Shown piece after piece: positions 8,805 to 19,045 of a DNA stretch of 64,000 bases. The position numbers and the translations under genes were made by a program. This DNA is from Holophagaceae bacterium. GTDB lineage: Bacteria; Acidobacteriota; Holophagae; Holophagales; Holophagaceae. Numbering within the stretch: position 1 is the first letter of the stretch; every line of letters starts with the position of its first letter. The notes beneath the pieces were generated by a model. It was not told where the DNA came from. It saw nothing but the letters and a program-made list of their open reading frames with translations, and searched no databases. The stretch is from positions 62,001 to 126,000 of the forward strand of contig JADJVL010000021.1 of NCBI GenBank assembly GCA_016710635.1. The letters are read 5' to 3'.

Positions 8805-9590
8805 ATGCGCCCTGACCATCCCGTCGCCCTGATCACTGGAGCCTCCAGCGGCTTCGGCGAAGCCATCGCCCGCAGCTTCGCCGCCGAAGGCTTCCACCTC
8901 GCCCTCGGGGCCCGCCGGGTCGAGCGCGTCCGCGCCCTCGCGGAAGAACTCGCCGCGCAGCACGGCGTGCGGACCTGGGCCGGGCCGGTGGACACCCGCG
9001 ACACGGGCTCGGTGGAGGCCTTCGTGGCCAACGCGGCGGAGGCCCTCGGCGCGCTCCACGTGGTCGTGGCCAATGCCGGCCTCGCGCGGGGCCTGGACAA
9101 GATCTGGGAGATTCCGGACGCCGATCTCGAAGCGATGCTGCGCACCAATGTGGAAGGCGTGGTGAAGACGATCCGCGCGGCCCTGCCCCATGTGCGCAAG
9201 GCCGGCTGGGGGCACGTGCTCTTCATCGGCAGCACGGCGGGCCACATCGCCTATGAGGGCGGCGGCGTGTACTGCGCCTCGAAGCACGGCGTGAAGGTCC
9301 TGGCCCAGACCCTGCGCCTCGAGCTGTGCGGGGAGCCCATCCGGGTCACCTCCATCGATCCCGGCATGGTGCGCACCGCGTTCTCGGAGGTCCGCTTCCA
9401 GGGGCAGGAGGACGCCGCAGCCAAGGCCGAGGCGGTCTACCGGGGCATGACGCCCCTGGAGGCCGGCGACATCGCCGAATGCGCGCGCTGGGTGGTCCAG
9501 CTGCCGGACCACGTGAATATCGACGAGCTGATCGTCAAGCCCCGGGACCAGGCCAGCCACCATGGCGCGAAGGTGTTCCGGAGGGATTGA
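8805..9590 (+). CDS. SDR family NAD(P)-dependent oxidoreductase
   Basis: This is a classical short-chain dehydrogenase of 261 residues. It has the cofactor loop TGASSGFG (11-18), the structural NAG motif in VVANAGLA, the catalytic serine in FIGSTAGH and the YxxxK pair in YCASKHG. It most resembles the YdfG-type 3-hydroxy acid/serine dehydrogenases, also known for malonic semialdehyde reduction, because of the C-terminal VNIDELIVKP segment; that assignment is inference. AAGGGA lies seven bases before the ATG. It is followed 62 bp later by a diguanylate cyclase, with no sign of a shared operon. Confidence 0.9.
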   Translation: MRPDHPVALITGASSGFGEAIARSFAAEGFHLALGARRVERVRALAEELAAQHGVRTWAGPVDTRDTGSVEAFVANAAEALGALHVVVANAGLARGLDKIWEIPDADLEAMLRTNVEGVVKTIRAALPHVRKAGWGHVLFIGSTAGHIAYEGGGVYCASKHGVKVLAQTLRLELCGEPIRVTSIDPGMVRTAFSEVRFQGQEDAAAKAEAVYRGMTPLEAGDIAECARWVVQLPDHVNIDELIVKPRDQASHHGAKVFRRD

Positions 9591-9652
9591 TCGGGAATGC
9601 GCAAACGGCGCTTTCAATCCCAGGAGGGGAGGGCTATACCTAGGCATCCCGG

Positions 9653-12600
9653 ATGCTCCCCTCCCTGGTTTCCCGCGCCCTGAGCGGCCTTGTTCGCAGA
9701 GGCCGGGGCCGGGCGCTGCTGCTCGTGGCCGGGACCTGCTCGCTGCTCCTCGCCCAGGGCACCTACCGCTTCAAGAGCTACGGACCGGACCAGGGGCTCT
9801 CCAACCTCGCCACCACCTGCATCACCCAGGACGCCACGGGCTACATCTGGGTGGGAACCGAAGGAGGCGCCTTCCGCTACGACGGGCAGCGCTTCCTGCG
9901 CTTCGCCCAGGCGGAGGGGATCGCCGACACCACGGTGAGCGACATCAAGGCCTTCTCCGACGGCACCCTGCTCGTCATGACCACCGCGGTGGCCCTCCGC
10001 TTCGACGGGCGGCGTTTCGAGCCCGTGCGGGCAGGCAGCGGCGTGCAGTTCCAGGACCGGCCCAGGTTGACCGAAGCGAAGGACGGCAGCCTCCTGATGG
10101 GGAGCTTCTCGGGCCTCGCCCGGTCCACGGACGGCGGCCGTTCCTTCGAGCGCGTGCCCAATGTGCCGCCCGGCGCCATCACGGCCCTGTGGGCGGACCC
10201 GCACAACGGCGAGATACTCGCCGCCCAGCGGGAAGGCGTGCCCGGGGACGGTCGCAAGCCCGACTACCACCTTCTGCGCGGGTCCTTCCGAAACGGGACC
10301 CTTCTGTGGGATCGCCAGGAGCTTCCCGCGCCATTCAACAACGACCGCTACGACACGATTCTCCGGGACAAGTGGGGCCACATCTGGACCCAGGGTTCCA
10401 TCTACCTGCTTCGGCTGGCGGCCTGGGGGGCAGCTCCCGTGGACATGACCGCCCAGCTCCCCGGCCGGCCGAGCCAGACCCTGGCCTCCCTCTGTCTCGA
10501 TCAGGAGAAGCGGGTCTGGGCCCACACGGACAACGGCCTGGCCCTGTTCGATGGCGACCGCCGCATCCTCCTCGGTGAGGCCGAGGGCCTGCCCACGCCC
10601 TGGGCCAATGCGATCTTCGTGGACCGGGAAGGCTCCCTCTGGGTCGGGTCCGAAGGCGTGCACCGCCTTCAGGGCGGCTTCCTGTGGCAGGGGTTCACCC
10701 GCAAGCAGGGCCTGCCCTCGGACGCGGCCTGGGGGCTTCTCCGGGACCGGCGGAACCGGCTCTGGGCGGCGACCCTGCGAGGCATGGCGCGCTACGAGGG
10801 GCAGGCCTTCATCCCCCAGCCGGAAACCGCCGATCGGCGCCTCTACGCCCTCGCGGAGGACGGCGAGGGCGCCGTATGGGCCGGCGGCGTCGCCCGCCTG
10901 GACCAGCCCTCGGACCTGCTCAGGCTGGCTCCCGGGGGCCAGCGCTTCGAATCGGTGCCGGTCCCCAGCGTGGGGACGGCCACCATCAGCAGTCTCGCGG
11001 CGGACCCCGCCGGCGGCCTCTGGATCGGGTCGGCGAACAAGGGGCTGCATCGCCTGCTGCGCAAGGGCGGCGGGTGGACCTGCGCGCGCGTCCCCCTGCC
11101 CGGCGGCGCGGACACCGAGAACATCGCCCGCATCCTCATCGAGCCGGAGGGACGGGTCTGGGCCGTGGGCAACCATGGGATCGCGGTGCTCGAAAGCAAG
11201 GGCTGGGTGCGGATCACCCAGGACCAGGGGCTGAAGGAGCTCTCCGTCTACACCCTGGCCCGGGACGCCGGCGGCCGGATCTGGGCCGGGTACTGGTCCG
11301 TCCGGGGCCTCAGCCGCCTGGAGCATGGCGCGTCCGGCTGGCGGGTGGCCGACCACATCGACCAGCCCGAGGCCACCTTCGACGATGACATCGTGAGCCT
11401 CGCCGCCTCCCGGGATGGCGCCCTCTGGTTCGGCACCACCGAGGGGGTGAAGCGCTGGAAGGACGGCCGCTTCGAGCAGTTCACCCGCAGCCGGGGCCTG
11501 CCGGGGGAGGACTGCGTGGGCCAGTCCCTCTGGCTGGACGCCTCCGGCGATGGCGACGGCGATGTCTGGGCCGGCACCAGCAGCGGCATCGCCCACTTCG
11601 ATCACCGGGTCTACCGCGGGCCGCTGCCTTCCCCCAAGGCCCGCATCACCCTGGTGAAGGATGGCGGCTCCAACCTCCGGGAGATCGGCGCGCAGCCCAT
11701 CTTCGTGGCCTACCGCTTCCGCTCCATGGACTTCGCCTTCGAGTGCCTGAGCTACCTCGACGAGACCCACCTCCGCCCGCAGGTCCGACTGCTGGGCTTC
11801 GAGGACGGGTGGCGGGATTCGGGGAGCCGGTCCGCCCGCTACACCACCTTGCCGCCGGGACGCTACACCTTCGCCGCCCGCTTCCTCGACGCCGACGGAC
11901 AGACCGGCTTTGAAGCCACCCAGGAGATCGTGATCCTGCGGCCCTGGTGGCAGTCCTGGTGGTTCCTGGGGCTGTCCGCCCTCCTCCTCTCCGGCGCCGT
12001 GGTCTTCCTGGTCCGCTGGCGCACCGGCCTGCTGCACGGGCGCACCCTGGAACTCGAGCGCATCGTGGAACTGCGCACCCGGGACCTTCAGACCGCCAAC
12101 GAGGCCCTGGAGGAGGCCAGCATGGTGGACGCCCTCACCGGCCTCAAGAACCGCCGCTACCTGGGCCTCCACATGCCCGAGGAGGAATCCAGGGTCCAGC
12201 GGGCCTATCGTTCCGCCGCGCTGCGGCAGGAACTGGCCAAGAGCGAGGATCTGGGCCTCCTCGTGGTGGACCTCGACCATTTCAAGTTCGTGAACGACAC
12301 CCACGGGCACGCCGCCGGCGACGCGGTCCTGCGGCAGGCCGCGGAGGTCTTGCGCGGCGCCTGCCGGGAGTCGGACACGGTGGCGCGCTGGGGCGGCGAG
12401 GAATTTCTCATCGTGGCCAGGCGGGTGGACCGGGAGTCCGTGGAGGCCATCGCGAGGAAGGTCCAGGACGCCTTCCACAACCATCCCTTCGAACTCCCCG
12501 ATGGCGGGGTCATCCGCAGGACCTGCTCCATCGGCTTCGCCGTGCACCCGATCAATCCGGTGGATCCGGCGGCCTTCCGCTGGGACGAGACCCTGGAGGC

Positions 12601-12787
12601 CGCCGATCTCTGCCTCTACGCCGCCAAGAACAGCGGCCGCGACGCCTGGGTCGGCGTCTTCTGCGACGCGGGGCAGGGCGAGACCCTGGGCGCGGTGAGG
12701 ATCATCGACCTGCCGGACCTGGTGGAAGAGGGCAGGATCTCCCTGCGGAGCTCCGTGCCCGCGGATCGACTCTACTGGAACGCCTAG
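9653..12787 (+). CDS. Membrane diguanylate cyclase with periplasmic two-component-regulator beta-propellers
   Basis: This 1044-residue sensor makes cyclic di-GMP from two GTP. An N-terminal signal or anchor (about 18-36) precedes about 700 residues of Reg_prop repeats (ITQDATGYIWVGTEGGAFRY and many like it), expected to fold as two seven-bladed propellers, then a Y_Y_Y domain. One membrane helix follows at about 766-788, then a coiled-coil linker and a GGDEF domain from about 826. The active site GGEEF is at 914-918. An inhibitory I-site, R905-E-S-D908, sits exactly five residues ahead, so product feedback is expected. The gene converges with the MFS gene and shares a CTAG stop overlap with it. 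Confidence 0.9.
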   Translation: MLPSLVSRALSGLVRRGRGRALLLVAGTCSLLLAQGTYRFKSYGPDQGLSNLATTCITQDATGYIWVGTEGGAFRYDGQRFLRFAQAEGIADTTVSDIKAFSDGTLLVMTTAVALRFDGRRFEPVRAGSGVQFQDRPRLTEAKDGSLLMGSFSGLARSTDGGRSFERVPNVPPGAITALWADPHNGEILAAQREGVPGDGRKPDYHLLRGSFRNGTLLWDRQELPAPFNNDRYDTILRDKWGHIWTQGSIYLLRLAAWGAAPVDMTAQLPGRPSQTLASLCLDQEKRVWAHTDNGLALFDGDRRILLGEAEGLPTPWANAIFVDREGSLWVGSEGVHRLQGGFLWQGFTRKQGLPSDAAWGLLRDRRNRLWAATLRGMARYEGQAFIPQPETADRRLYALAEDGEGAVWAGGVARLDQPSDLLRLAPGGQRFESVPVPSVGTATISSLAADPAGGLWIGSANKGLHRLLRKGGGWTCARVPLPGGADTENIARILIEPEGRVWAVGNHGIAVLESKGWVRITQDQGLKELSVYTLARDAGGRIWAGYWSVRGLSRLEHGASGWRVADHIDQPEATFDDDIVSLAASRDGALWFGTTEGVKRWKDGRFEQFTRSRGLPGEDCVGQSLWLDASGDGDGDVWAGTSSGIAHFDHRVYRGPLPSPKARITLVKDGGSNLREIGAQPIFVAYRFRSMDFAFECLSYLDETHLRPQVRLLGFEDGWRDSGSRSARYTTLPPGRYTFAARFLDADGQTGFEATQEIVILRPWWQSWWFLGLSALLLSGAVVFLVRWRTGLLHGRTLELERIVELRTRDLQTANEALEEASMVDALTGLKNRRYLGLHMPEEESRVQRAYRSAALRQELAKSEDLGLLVVDLDHFKFVNDTHGHAAGDAVLRQAAEVLRGACRESDTVARWGGEEFLIVARRVDRESVEAIARKVQDAFHNHPFELPDGGVIRRTCSIGFAVHPINPVDPAAFRWDETLEAADLCLYAAKNSGRDAWVGVFCDAGQGETLGAVRIIDLPDLVEEGRISLRSSVPADRLYWNA

Positions 12788-13941
12788 GGACGCCGGGCGA
12801 TCCGCATGGTGAGGGGGAGGCCGCAGAGCATGGCCAGCACGCCGGCCCGCCAGCCCCACTGGAAGCCGTAGCGGCCCATGAGGAGGCCCAGGGCCCAGCT
12901 GCCAAGGCCGATGCCGGCGTCGAAGGCGAACATGAAGGTGCCGAAGGCCGCGCCCCGGCGCTGGGGCGAGACGCTGCCCAGCAGGGCCGTGTTGAGGAGG
13001 GTGAACACCATGGAGTAGCCGGCGCCGTAGACGAGCCCGGACGCGACGTGGCGGAACAGGGCGCCGCTCGGACTCGTGCCCGGGCCGAAGGCCAGCACCG
13101 AGAGGCCCACGGCGGCCAGCAGCAGCATCCATGGGAGCAGCCGCACGGGCCGTTCGCCGAAGCCCACCGCGCCCATGATGAGCCGCGTGGCCACCATGCC
13201 GATGGCAAGGCAGGAGAGGAAGGCCGAAGGCCAGCCCATGCCCAGCCACAGGGCTTCCTGGGCGCTGAAGCTGCTGAGGGCGCCATAGCTCAGCGCGACG
13301 AAGAAGAGCACGGACGCGAGGCGGATGGCCGAAGGTTCAGGCCCCCGGAAGGGTGCCCGCTCCTCGGCGCGAGGGGCATCCGCGGGGAGGCGGCGGATGA
13401 GGGCGCTGAGGATGGTGAAGATGAGCACGAGGCCCAGGCACATGCCCCGGAACCCGAAGAGCCGGTAGATCTCCACGCCCACCGTGGGACCAAAGATGAC
13501 GCCGCCGGGGCTCGCCAGGCCGTACCAGCTCAGACCTTCCGCGCGGCGGTCCTCCGGCAGCAGGCCGCCCAGCAGGGCGGTGGTGGAGGTGAGCAGGCCC
13601 GACCAGATGGCCCCGTGGAGCGGGGCGAGGAGGTAGAAGCCCCACCGTGCCGGCATCCACGCGTAGGCCGCCATGATCAGCGTGAAGCTCGTGGACGCGA
13701 GGACCATCATGCGACGGTGGCCGATGCGGTCGCCAAGCTGCCCCGTCACCAGGGCGCCCAGGGAGCTGCCCAGGGTGAAGACGCTCAGGAAGCGCCCGCT
13801 CTCCGAAAGGTCGGCCCCCAGCTCGCGCAGCCGCAAGGGCGCCGTGGGAAAGAGCTGGAAGGCGGCGAAAAAGGTCAGGAAGGTGCAGGCCCACACCAGC
13901 GTGAAGGAGCGCGTCCAGAGGGGCGGGCGGGCGTCGGACAT
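12784..13941 (-). CDS. MFS transporter, copy 2 of a tandem pair
   Basis: This 385-residue protein has about twelve hydrophobic segments. It carries an MFS loop 2-3 signature, GQLGDRIGHRRMM (about 67-79), and a second-half repeat RRGAAFGTFMFAFDAGIGLG. It is clearly paralogous to the next upstream gene: both share SPGG, the YGAGYSMV/YGAGYGMV stretch and the final third. The substrate is unknown; drug or metabolite efflux is typical for this sort. It starts four bases after the upstream copy stops, so the two are co-transcribed. Its stop codon shares the CTAG palindrome with the stop of the convergent diguanylate cyclase gene. Confidence 0.85.
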   Translation of the reverse strand: MSDARPPLWTRSFTLVWACTFLTFFAAFQLFPTAPLRLRELGADLSESGRFLSVFTLGSSLGALVTGQLGDRIGHRRMMVLASTSFTLIMAAYAWMPARWGFYLLAPLHGAIWSGLLTSTTALLGGLLPEDRRAEGLSWYGLASPGGVIFGPTVGVEIYRLFGFRGMCLGLVLIFTILSALIRRLPADAPRAEERAPFRGPEPSAIRLASVLFFVALSYGALSSFSAQEALWLGMGWPSAFLSCLAIGMVATRLIMGAVGFGERPVRLLPWMLLLAAVGLSVLAFGPGTSPSGALFRHVASGLVYGAGYSMVFTLLNTALLGSVSPQRRGAAFGTFMFAFDAGIGLGSWALGLLMGRYGFQWGWRAGVLAMLCGLPLTMRIARRP

Positions 13942-13945
13942 CCCA

Positions 13946-15145
13946 TCAGGCTCTCACGGCTTCCGTCCTCTTTGGATCCCCGTTCCGCGCCAGCCGCACG
14001 CACAAGCCCCACGCCACCACCAGGCACGCCGCGCCCACGGCCCAGCCGATGCGGAAGGAGTAGCGCTGCATGATCCACCCGAGGCCGACGCTGCCCGCGG
14101 CCACGCCGCCATCGAAGGCCGCGTAGAGGGCGCCAACGGCGGCGCCGCGCCGGTCCGCGGCGCCCCGGGACATGACTTCCGAAAAGATCAGCGTGTGCAC
14201 CATGCCGTAGCCGGCGCCGTAGATGAGGGCGCCGGCGATGTGGCGGGTGAGTTCCAGGTTCAGGCCCAGGAAGGTGCCCCCCGGCAGGACCGCCAGCAGC
14301 AGGTTGCCCACGAAGGTGATGCCCATCATCCAGGGCACGAGGCGCCCGGGCTCGGCGCCCAGGCCGCGCATGCCCAGGGCGAACCGCATGGCCACCATGC
14401 CCAGGGCGAAGCAGGTGAGCAGGGCCGAAGGCCAGGCGAGGCCCAGGGCCTTGGCCTCCTGGGCCGAATAGGGCGGCATGGGGCCGTAGCTCAGGGCCAG
14501 CAGGAAGAGGATCGCCGCCGGCAGCCAGACCCGGCGCTCCGGCGGGCCGAGGTGCAGGGGCGGCCGCTCGGCCTTCGGGAGGTCCTTGGGCAGCCGGCCC
14601 ACCATCACGTGCAGGCCCAGGAAGGCCAAGCCAAGGAGCGCCATGTGCCAGTGGAAGCCGAGGTGGGGAAAGAGCCACAGCCCCACCAGCGGCCCCACCG
14701 CCACGCCGCCGGGGCTGGCGAGGCCGAAGATGGAGAGGCCTTCGGCCCGGGCCTCGTCGGGGAGCAGGCCTCCGACCTTTGCCACGGAGGCCGTGCGCAG
14801 CCCGGACCACAACAGGCCGTGCAGGGGCGCCAGCACATAGAAGCCCCAGCGCCCGGGCATCACCGCGTAAGCGCCGAAGCAGGCGGCGCAGAAGAGGGAC
14901 GCGCCCCGCAGCACGCGGCGCTGGCCAAGGCGGTCGCCCAGGGGGCCGGTGAAGAGGGCGCCGAGGCCCGAGCCCAGGGTGAAGGCCGCCATGAAGTGCC
15001 CGCTTTCCGCCAGCGTCGCCCCCATCTCCCGCCAGCGCAGGGGCAGCACGGGGAAGAGCTGGTAGCCCGCCGCGAAGATCAGGAAATAGAACGACGTCAG
15101 CAGCACGAAGGCGGGGGTGAAGAGCCTCGGGCGCGGCGTGTCCAT
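13946..15145 (-). CDS. MFS transporter, copy 1 of a tandem pair
   Basis: This 399-residue major facilitator has about twelve membrane segments, the loop motif GPLGDRLGQRRVL and the paired second-half motif DRRGAAVGALYAAFDGGVAAG. It is the first gene of a two-gene unit with the paralogue at 12784-13941, separated by four bases. The pair probably arose by tandem duplication. They could form a heterodimer-like pair or have split substrates; nothing in the sequence tells which. Divergent from the TPR gene, leaving 64 bp for both promoters. Confidence 0.87.
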   Translation of the reverse strand: MDTPRPRLFTPAFVLLTSFYFLIFAAGYQLFPVLPLRWREMGATLAESGHFMAAFTLGSGLGALFTGPLGDRLGQRRVLRGASLFCAACFGAYAVMPGRWGFYVLAPLHGLLWSGLRTASVAKVGGLLPDEARAEGLSIFGLASPGGVAVGPLVGLWLFPHLGFHWHMALLGLAFLGLHVMVGRLPKDLPKAERPPLHLGPPERRVWLPAAILFLLALSYGPMPPYSAQEAKALGLAWPSALLTCFALGMVAMRFALGMRGLGAEPGRLVPWMMGITFVGNLLLAVLPGGTFLGLNLELTRHIAGALIYGAGYGMVHTLIFSEVMSRGAADRRGAAVGALYAAFDGGVAAGSVGLGWIMQRYSFRIGWAVGAACLVVAWGLCVRLARNGDPKRTEAVRA

Positions 15146-15209
15146 GGGTCCAGGCTAGCGGAGGCGGAAGGCGGAACGGTTCACGACCGACACGGAGTAG
15201 GCTTCCTTC

Positions 15210-17391
15210 GTGCTCCCCCTGATCGTCCTGTCCGCCGAAACCCCCCAGGCCGCCGCCCTGGCCGCGGCCACCCGGACCGTCGAGGCCGCCCGGGACGCCT
15301 TCGGGGAGGAGGCCAAGCCCAGCGCCGAACAGCTGGTGAACCTGCGCTTCGGACTGGAAAAGGCACTGAAGGCGCGGTCCGCCACCCTGGGCCGCTTCCA
15401 CCCCGGCACCCTCGAAGCCGCGGGCCTCTGGGGCGTGGCCCTCCACCGCGTTGGCGAAACCGAGCGCGGCGACCGGGTCTGGGGGCGCGCCTGCGTGGAG
15501 CTGCAGCGGGGCCTGAAGGTGCAGGAGCGCTTCCACGGCGCGAAGCGAAGCAGCTGCTGCCCCACCTGGAAGCCCTGGAAGCCTGCTTTGAGGCCCAGGG
15601 CCTGAACGCGTGGCCTTTCTCCGAGCGGCTCCTCGCCATCGCAGTTGCAACCACCACGAAGCCCGCCCCGGACCTGGAACGGCGCGCCCTGGCGGCCCTC
15701 AAGCATGCCTATGGCGAGTTCCTTTCCATGCGCGGACCGCAGGTGGCGCCACGCTGCACTGGGCGGAGGTGCTGACGGAACTCTGGCTGCGGCGCCCCGA
15801 GGGCGAGGAGGCCTCGAAGGCCTTCCTGGAGACGGCCTTCCGAAGCGACGCCAAGGGCGTGTGGAAGCTCTGCGCCCGCCACGGCGGCGAGGGTTTGAAG
15901 GGCAAGGTGGCCCGACTCCTGGACCGCGTGGATCCCGCCGCCCTTGCCCAGGAGCGGCGCTGGGCGGGGACCTGGGCCCATCCGCTGCTGCGGACCCCAT
16001 GGAAAGGCGAAGCCCTGGCCACCCTGGCGCGGGTGGACCGTCACCTCGCCGCCCAGCCCGGCCTCGAAGCCACCTTCAGCCGGGTGGACATCGCCGAGGC
16101 CGAAGGGGCCTGGGACCGGGGCGCCGCGCTGCTGGGGGAGGTCCTGGAGACGGCGACGAATGAAACATTCCCCGCCGTGGTGGACCGGGCCCTGGACTTC
16201 CTGGAGCGGCACCGGGATCCAGGCCTGCTGGAGAAGATCGCCAGGGCCGTCTCGATCCGGTCGGGGGCCCTCGACGCCGGCACGGGGGAGATCCTGCGGG
16301 GCCTGGCCCTGGCACTGGAAGCCGAAGGAAGCTGGCGCGAGGCCGAAGCCCTGCGCCGCCGCGCCTTGCGGAGCGATGAGCCTGCGGATCGCGCCTTCCT
16401 GGCCCGCAACCTGGTGGGCCAGGGCCGTTTCGAGGAGGCCGCGGCCCTCCTCGCTTCGGTGACGGAACTGGGACCGGAGGCGGCGCCGAACCTGGGCTTT
16501 GAATGGGCGGCGGCGCTGCAGGCGGCCGGCAAGACGGCGGAGGCGCGATTGCGGGCCCGGGAAGCCCTGGAACGCTGGTCCAAAGATTCCCTGCCTGCGC
16601 CCCGAACCGGACTGGCCGGTGCCCTCGGGCTCGTCGCTGGCGATCCCCAGGCTGCCGTGCTGCTGGCCTGGGAAGCTGCGCAGGAATTCGCCATTCCGGA
16701 ATGGGCGGAGCAACCTGGCCGCCCTCATCCCGGCGCTGGGGCGGAGGAGGCCACGCGGCGCGGCTCGGCGCCCCGGACCTCCGTCCGGGGGATCCCGGCG
16801 ATGCCGCTAGCACGGGCCCACGCCTTGCAGGCCAGGCCGCGGTCCAGGACGGCTATGGCAGTGGACTGCCTCGACGCGGCCCTGAAACTCCTCGGCGAGG
16901 CCTGGGAAGCGAAGGACCCGCGGCTGGTGCCGCTGCTCAAGCGCGTCGCGGAGTTGCACAAGGACACTTCCCCCCCGAAGGCCGAAGCCGCCCTGCGCCA
17001 GGCCCTCGCCATCCTGGAGGCGGCCCCTGAGCCCGACGCGGCGGAGCTGCTGGAACTGCGCACCCTGCTGGCGCTGCACCTGCTGCAGCAGGGCCGGGAA
17101 GGTGAGGGCCGGCGCCTTCTCGAAGAAGCCTTCGACAAGGGCGCCGCGGGCTTCCGGGCCACCAAGCGGGAACTAGACGTTGCAGGGACCCTGGTCCTCG
17201 CCCTGCTCCAGGGCTGCGAGGAGGGCCTGCGCTACGACCGCGCCCTCGCCCTCGCCCAGCGCGCCGCCGCGGTGCTGGCGCCCCTGAAGGAGATTCCCGA
17301 GGATGCGCGCCGGGATCTGGAAAAGCTGCTCAGGCGGCTGGAGCGGCAGGCGAAGCTGCAGCAGCTCCTGGGCGCCGCCTGGCCGGGCTGA
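15210..17391 (+). pseudogene. TPR-like repeat protein, several frameshifts as sequenced
   Basis: Helical TPR-like sequence runs through three frames. The first part (opening MLPLIVLSAETPQAA) reads to about 15540. The match then continues as REAKQLLPHLEALEACFEAQ in the second frame, until about 15740. It then continues as GGATLHWAEVLTELWL in the third frame to the stop at 17391. Between about 16700 and 16830 the frame is again unclear: NLAALIPALG appears in another frame before the protein resumes at ALKLLGEAWEAKDPRL. The restored protein would be about 725 residues, soluble, with many helical repeats and no catalytic domain. The first two shifts fit one missing base each. Function is unknown. 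Confidence 0.55.
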
Positions 17392-17482
17392 GGACGAAGG
17401 TCACGAAGCCCCAGGCCCCCGCCTTCGTGATGGGGCGGGTCGCCCCGCCGCGATACGCTGGAACTTTGCATTCGAGGCCGCC

Positions 17483-19004
17483 ATGAATCCCGACCAGCTC
17501 AGCTCCGAGATCGCCCGCATCCAGAAGGGCGGCACCGAGAAGGCCCACGCGAAGAACGCGGAAAGCGGCAAGCTCTTCGCCCGGGAGCGCATCCGCCTGC
17601 TGACGGACGAGGGTTCCTTCACCGAGGACGGCCTCTTCGCCAACGCACTCGATGCCACGCTGCCCGCGGACGGGGTGGTCACCGGGACGGCGACGGTGGC
17701 CGGCCGGCCGGTGGCGCTGATGGCCAACGACAGCACGGTGAAGGCCGGCTCCTGGGGCGCCCGCACCGTGGAGAAGATCATCCGCATCCAGGAAGTGGCC
17801 ATGCGGCTGAAGATCCCCATGCTCTACCTGGTGGACAGCGCCGGCGCGCGCATCACCGACCAGATCGACATGTTCCCGGGCCGCCGCCACGCCGGGACGA
17901 TCTTCCACATGGAGGTGGCGCTCTCCGGGCTGGTGCCGCAGATCTGCCTGCTCTTCGGGCCCTCGGCGGCGGGCGGCGCCTACATCCCGGCCTTCTGCGA
18001 CGTGGTGCTGATGGTCGAGGGCAACGCCAGCATGTACCTCGGCTCGCCGCGCATGGCCGAGATGGTCATCGGCGAGAAGATCAGCCTGGAGGATCTCGGC
18101 GGCGCGCGCATGCACTGCTCGGTCTCCGGCTGCGGGGATTTCCTGTGCAAGACCGAAGTCGAGGCCATCGAGCTCTGCAAGGCCTACCTGTCCTACTTTC
18201 CCCTGCACTGCGAGGACGCGCTTCCTGCGCAGGCCAAGCAGCCCATCGGCCAAGGCCAAGGACATCTCCGCCATCGTCCCCAAGGACATCAACGCGCCGT
18301 TCCAGATGAAGGACCTGATCGAAGCACTGGTGGACGAGGGCAGCTTCCTGGAGGTGAAGAAGCTGTACGCCGCCGAGCTGATCACCGGCCTGGCCCGGAT
18401 CGACGGCCGCGCCGTCGGCATCCTCGCCAACCAGCCGCGGGTGAAGGGCGGCGTGCTGTTCGTCGACAGCGCCGACAAGGCCACCCGCTTCATGACCCTC
18501 TGCGACGCCTTCGGCATTCCGCTGGTGTTCCTCGCCGACGTGCCGGGCTTCATGATCGGCACCGCGGTGGAGAAGCAGGGCATCATCCGCCACGGCGCCA
18601 AGATGATCTCCGCCATGGCCAGCTGCACCACGCCGCGCTTCTGCGTCGTCGTCCGCAAGGCCTACGGCGCCGGCCTCTACGCCATGAGCGGGCCGGGCTT
18701 CGACCCCGACGCGACCATCGCCCTGCCCACCGCCAGCATCGCCGTCATGGGCGCCGAAGCCGCGGTGAACGCGGTCTTCGCCAACAAGATCGGCGACAAG
18801 CCCGAGGAGGAGCGCGCCGCCTACGTCCAGCAGCTCCGGGACGAGTACAACCAGGACATCGACCTCAAGAAGCTCGCCGCCAACCTCCACGTGGACGCCA
18901 TCGTGGCTCCGGAAAGCCTGCGGGCGGAGCTCATCCAGCGCCTCAGCCGCGCCCGGCGCCGGGAGCCCATGGTGGTGAAGCGCAAGCGGGTCAGCCCGGT
19001 CTAG
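17483..19004 (+). pseudogene. Acyl-CoA carboxylase carboxyltransferase (beta) subunit, one frameshift as sequenced
   Basis: The family (PccB/MmdA-like) transfers CO2 from carboxybiotin to propionyl- or another acyl-CoA. The first half has LYLVDSAGARITDQ and the oxyanion region FGPSAAGGAYIPAFCD. The second half has NQPRVKGGVLFVDSADKATR, PGFMIG and the conserved RHGAKMISAMA. Between them the frame changes near 18220: FLRRPSSPSAKAKDISAIVP continues in the next frame. The length is one base over a multiple of three, so one extra base is the likely cause, giving 506 residues when restored, the normal size. The ATG at 17483 has GAGG nearby. No alpha subunit is adjacent; AccB/AccC at 43.6-45.6 kb are the only biotin proteins in view. 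Confidence 0.85.
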
Positions 19005-19045
19005 ACTCGGCCAGCGGGCGCAGAATAGTCGGTCGGGACTTTGCC

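Noticed and set aside
9614..13249. 1211-codon open frame antisense to the first propeller cyclase
   Set aside because: Low-complexity Gly/Pro/Ala/Arg translation with no motifs, exactly opposite a gene with intact catalytic domains; a by-product of high GC at third positions.
11947..14073. 708-codon plus-strand frame across cyclase and MFS genes
   Set aside because: It crosses two well-supported genes on opposite strands and has no recognisable domain.
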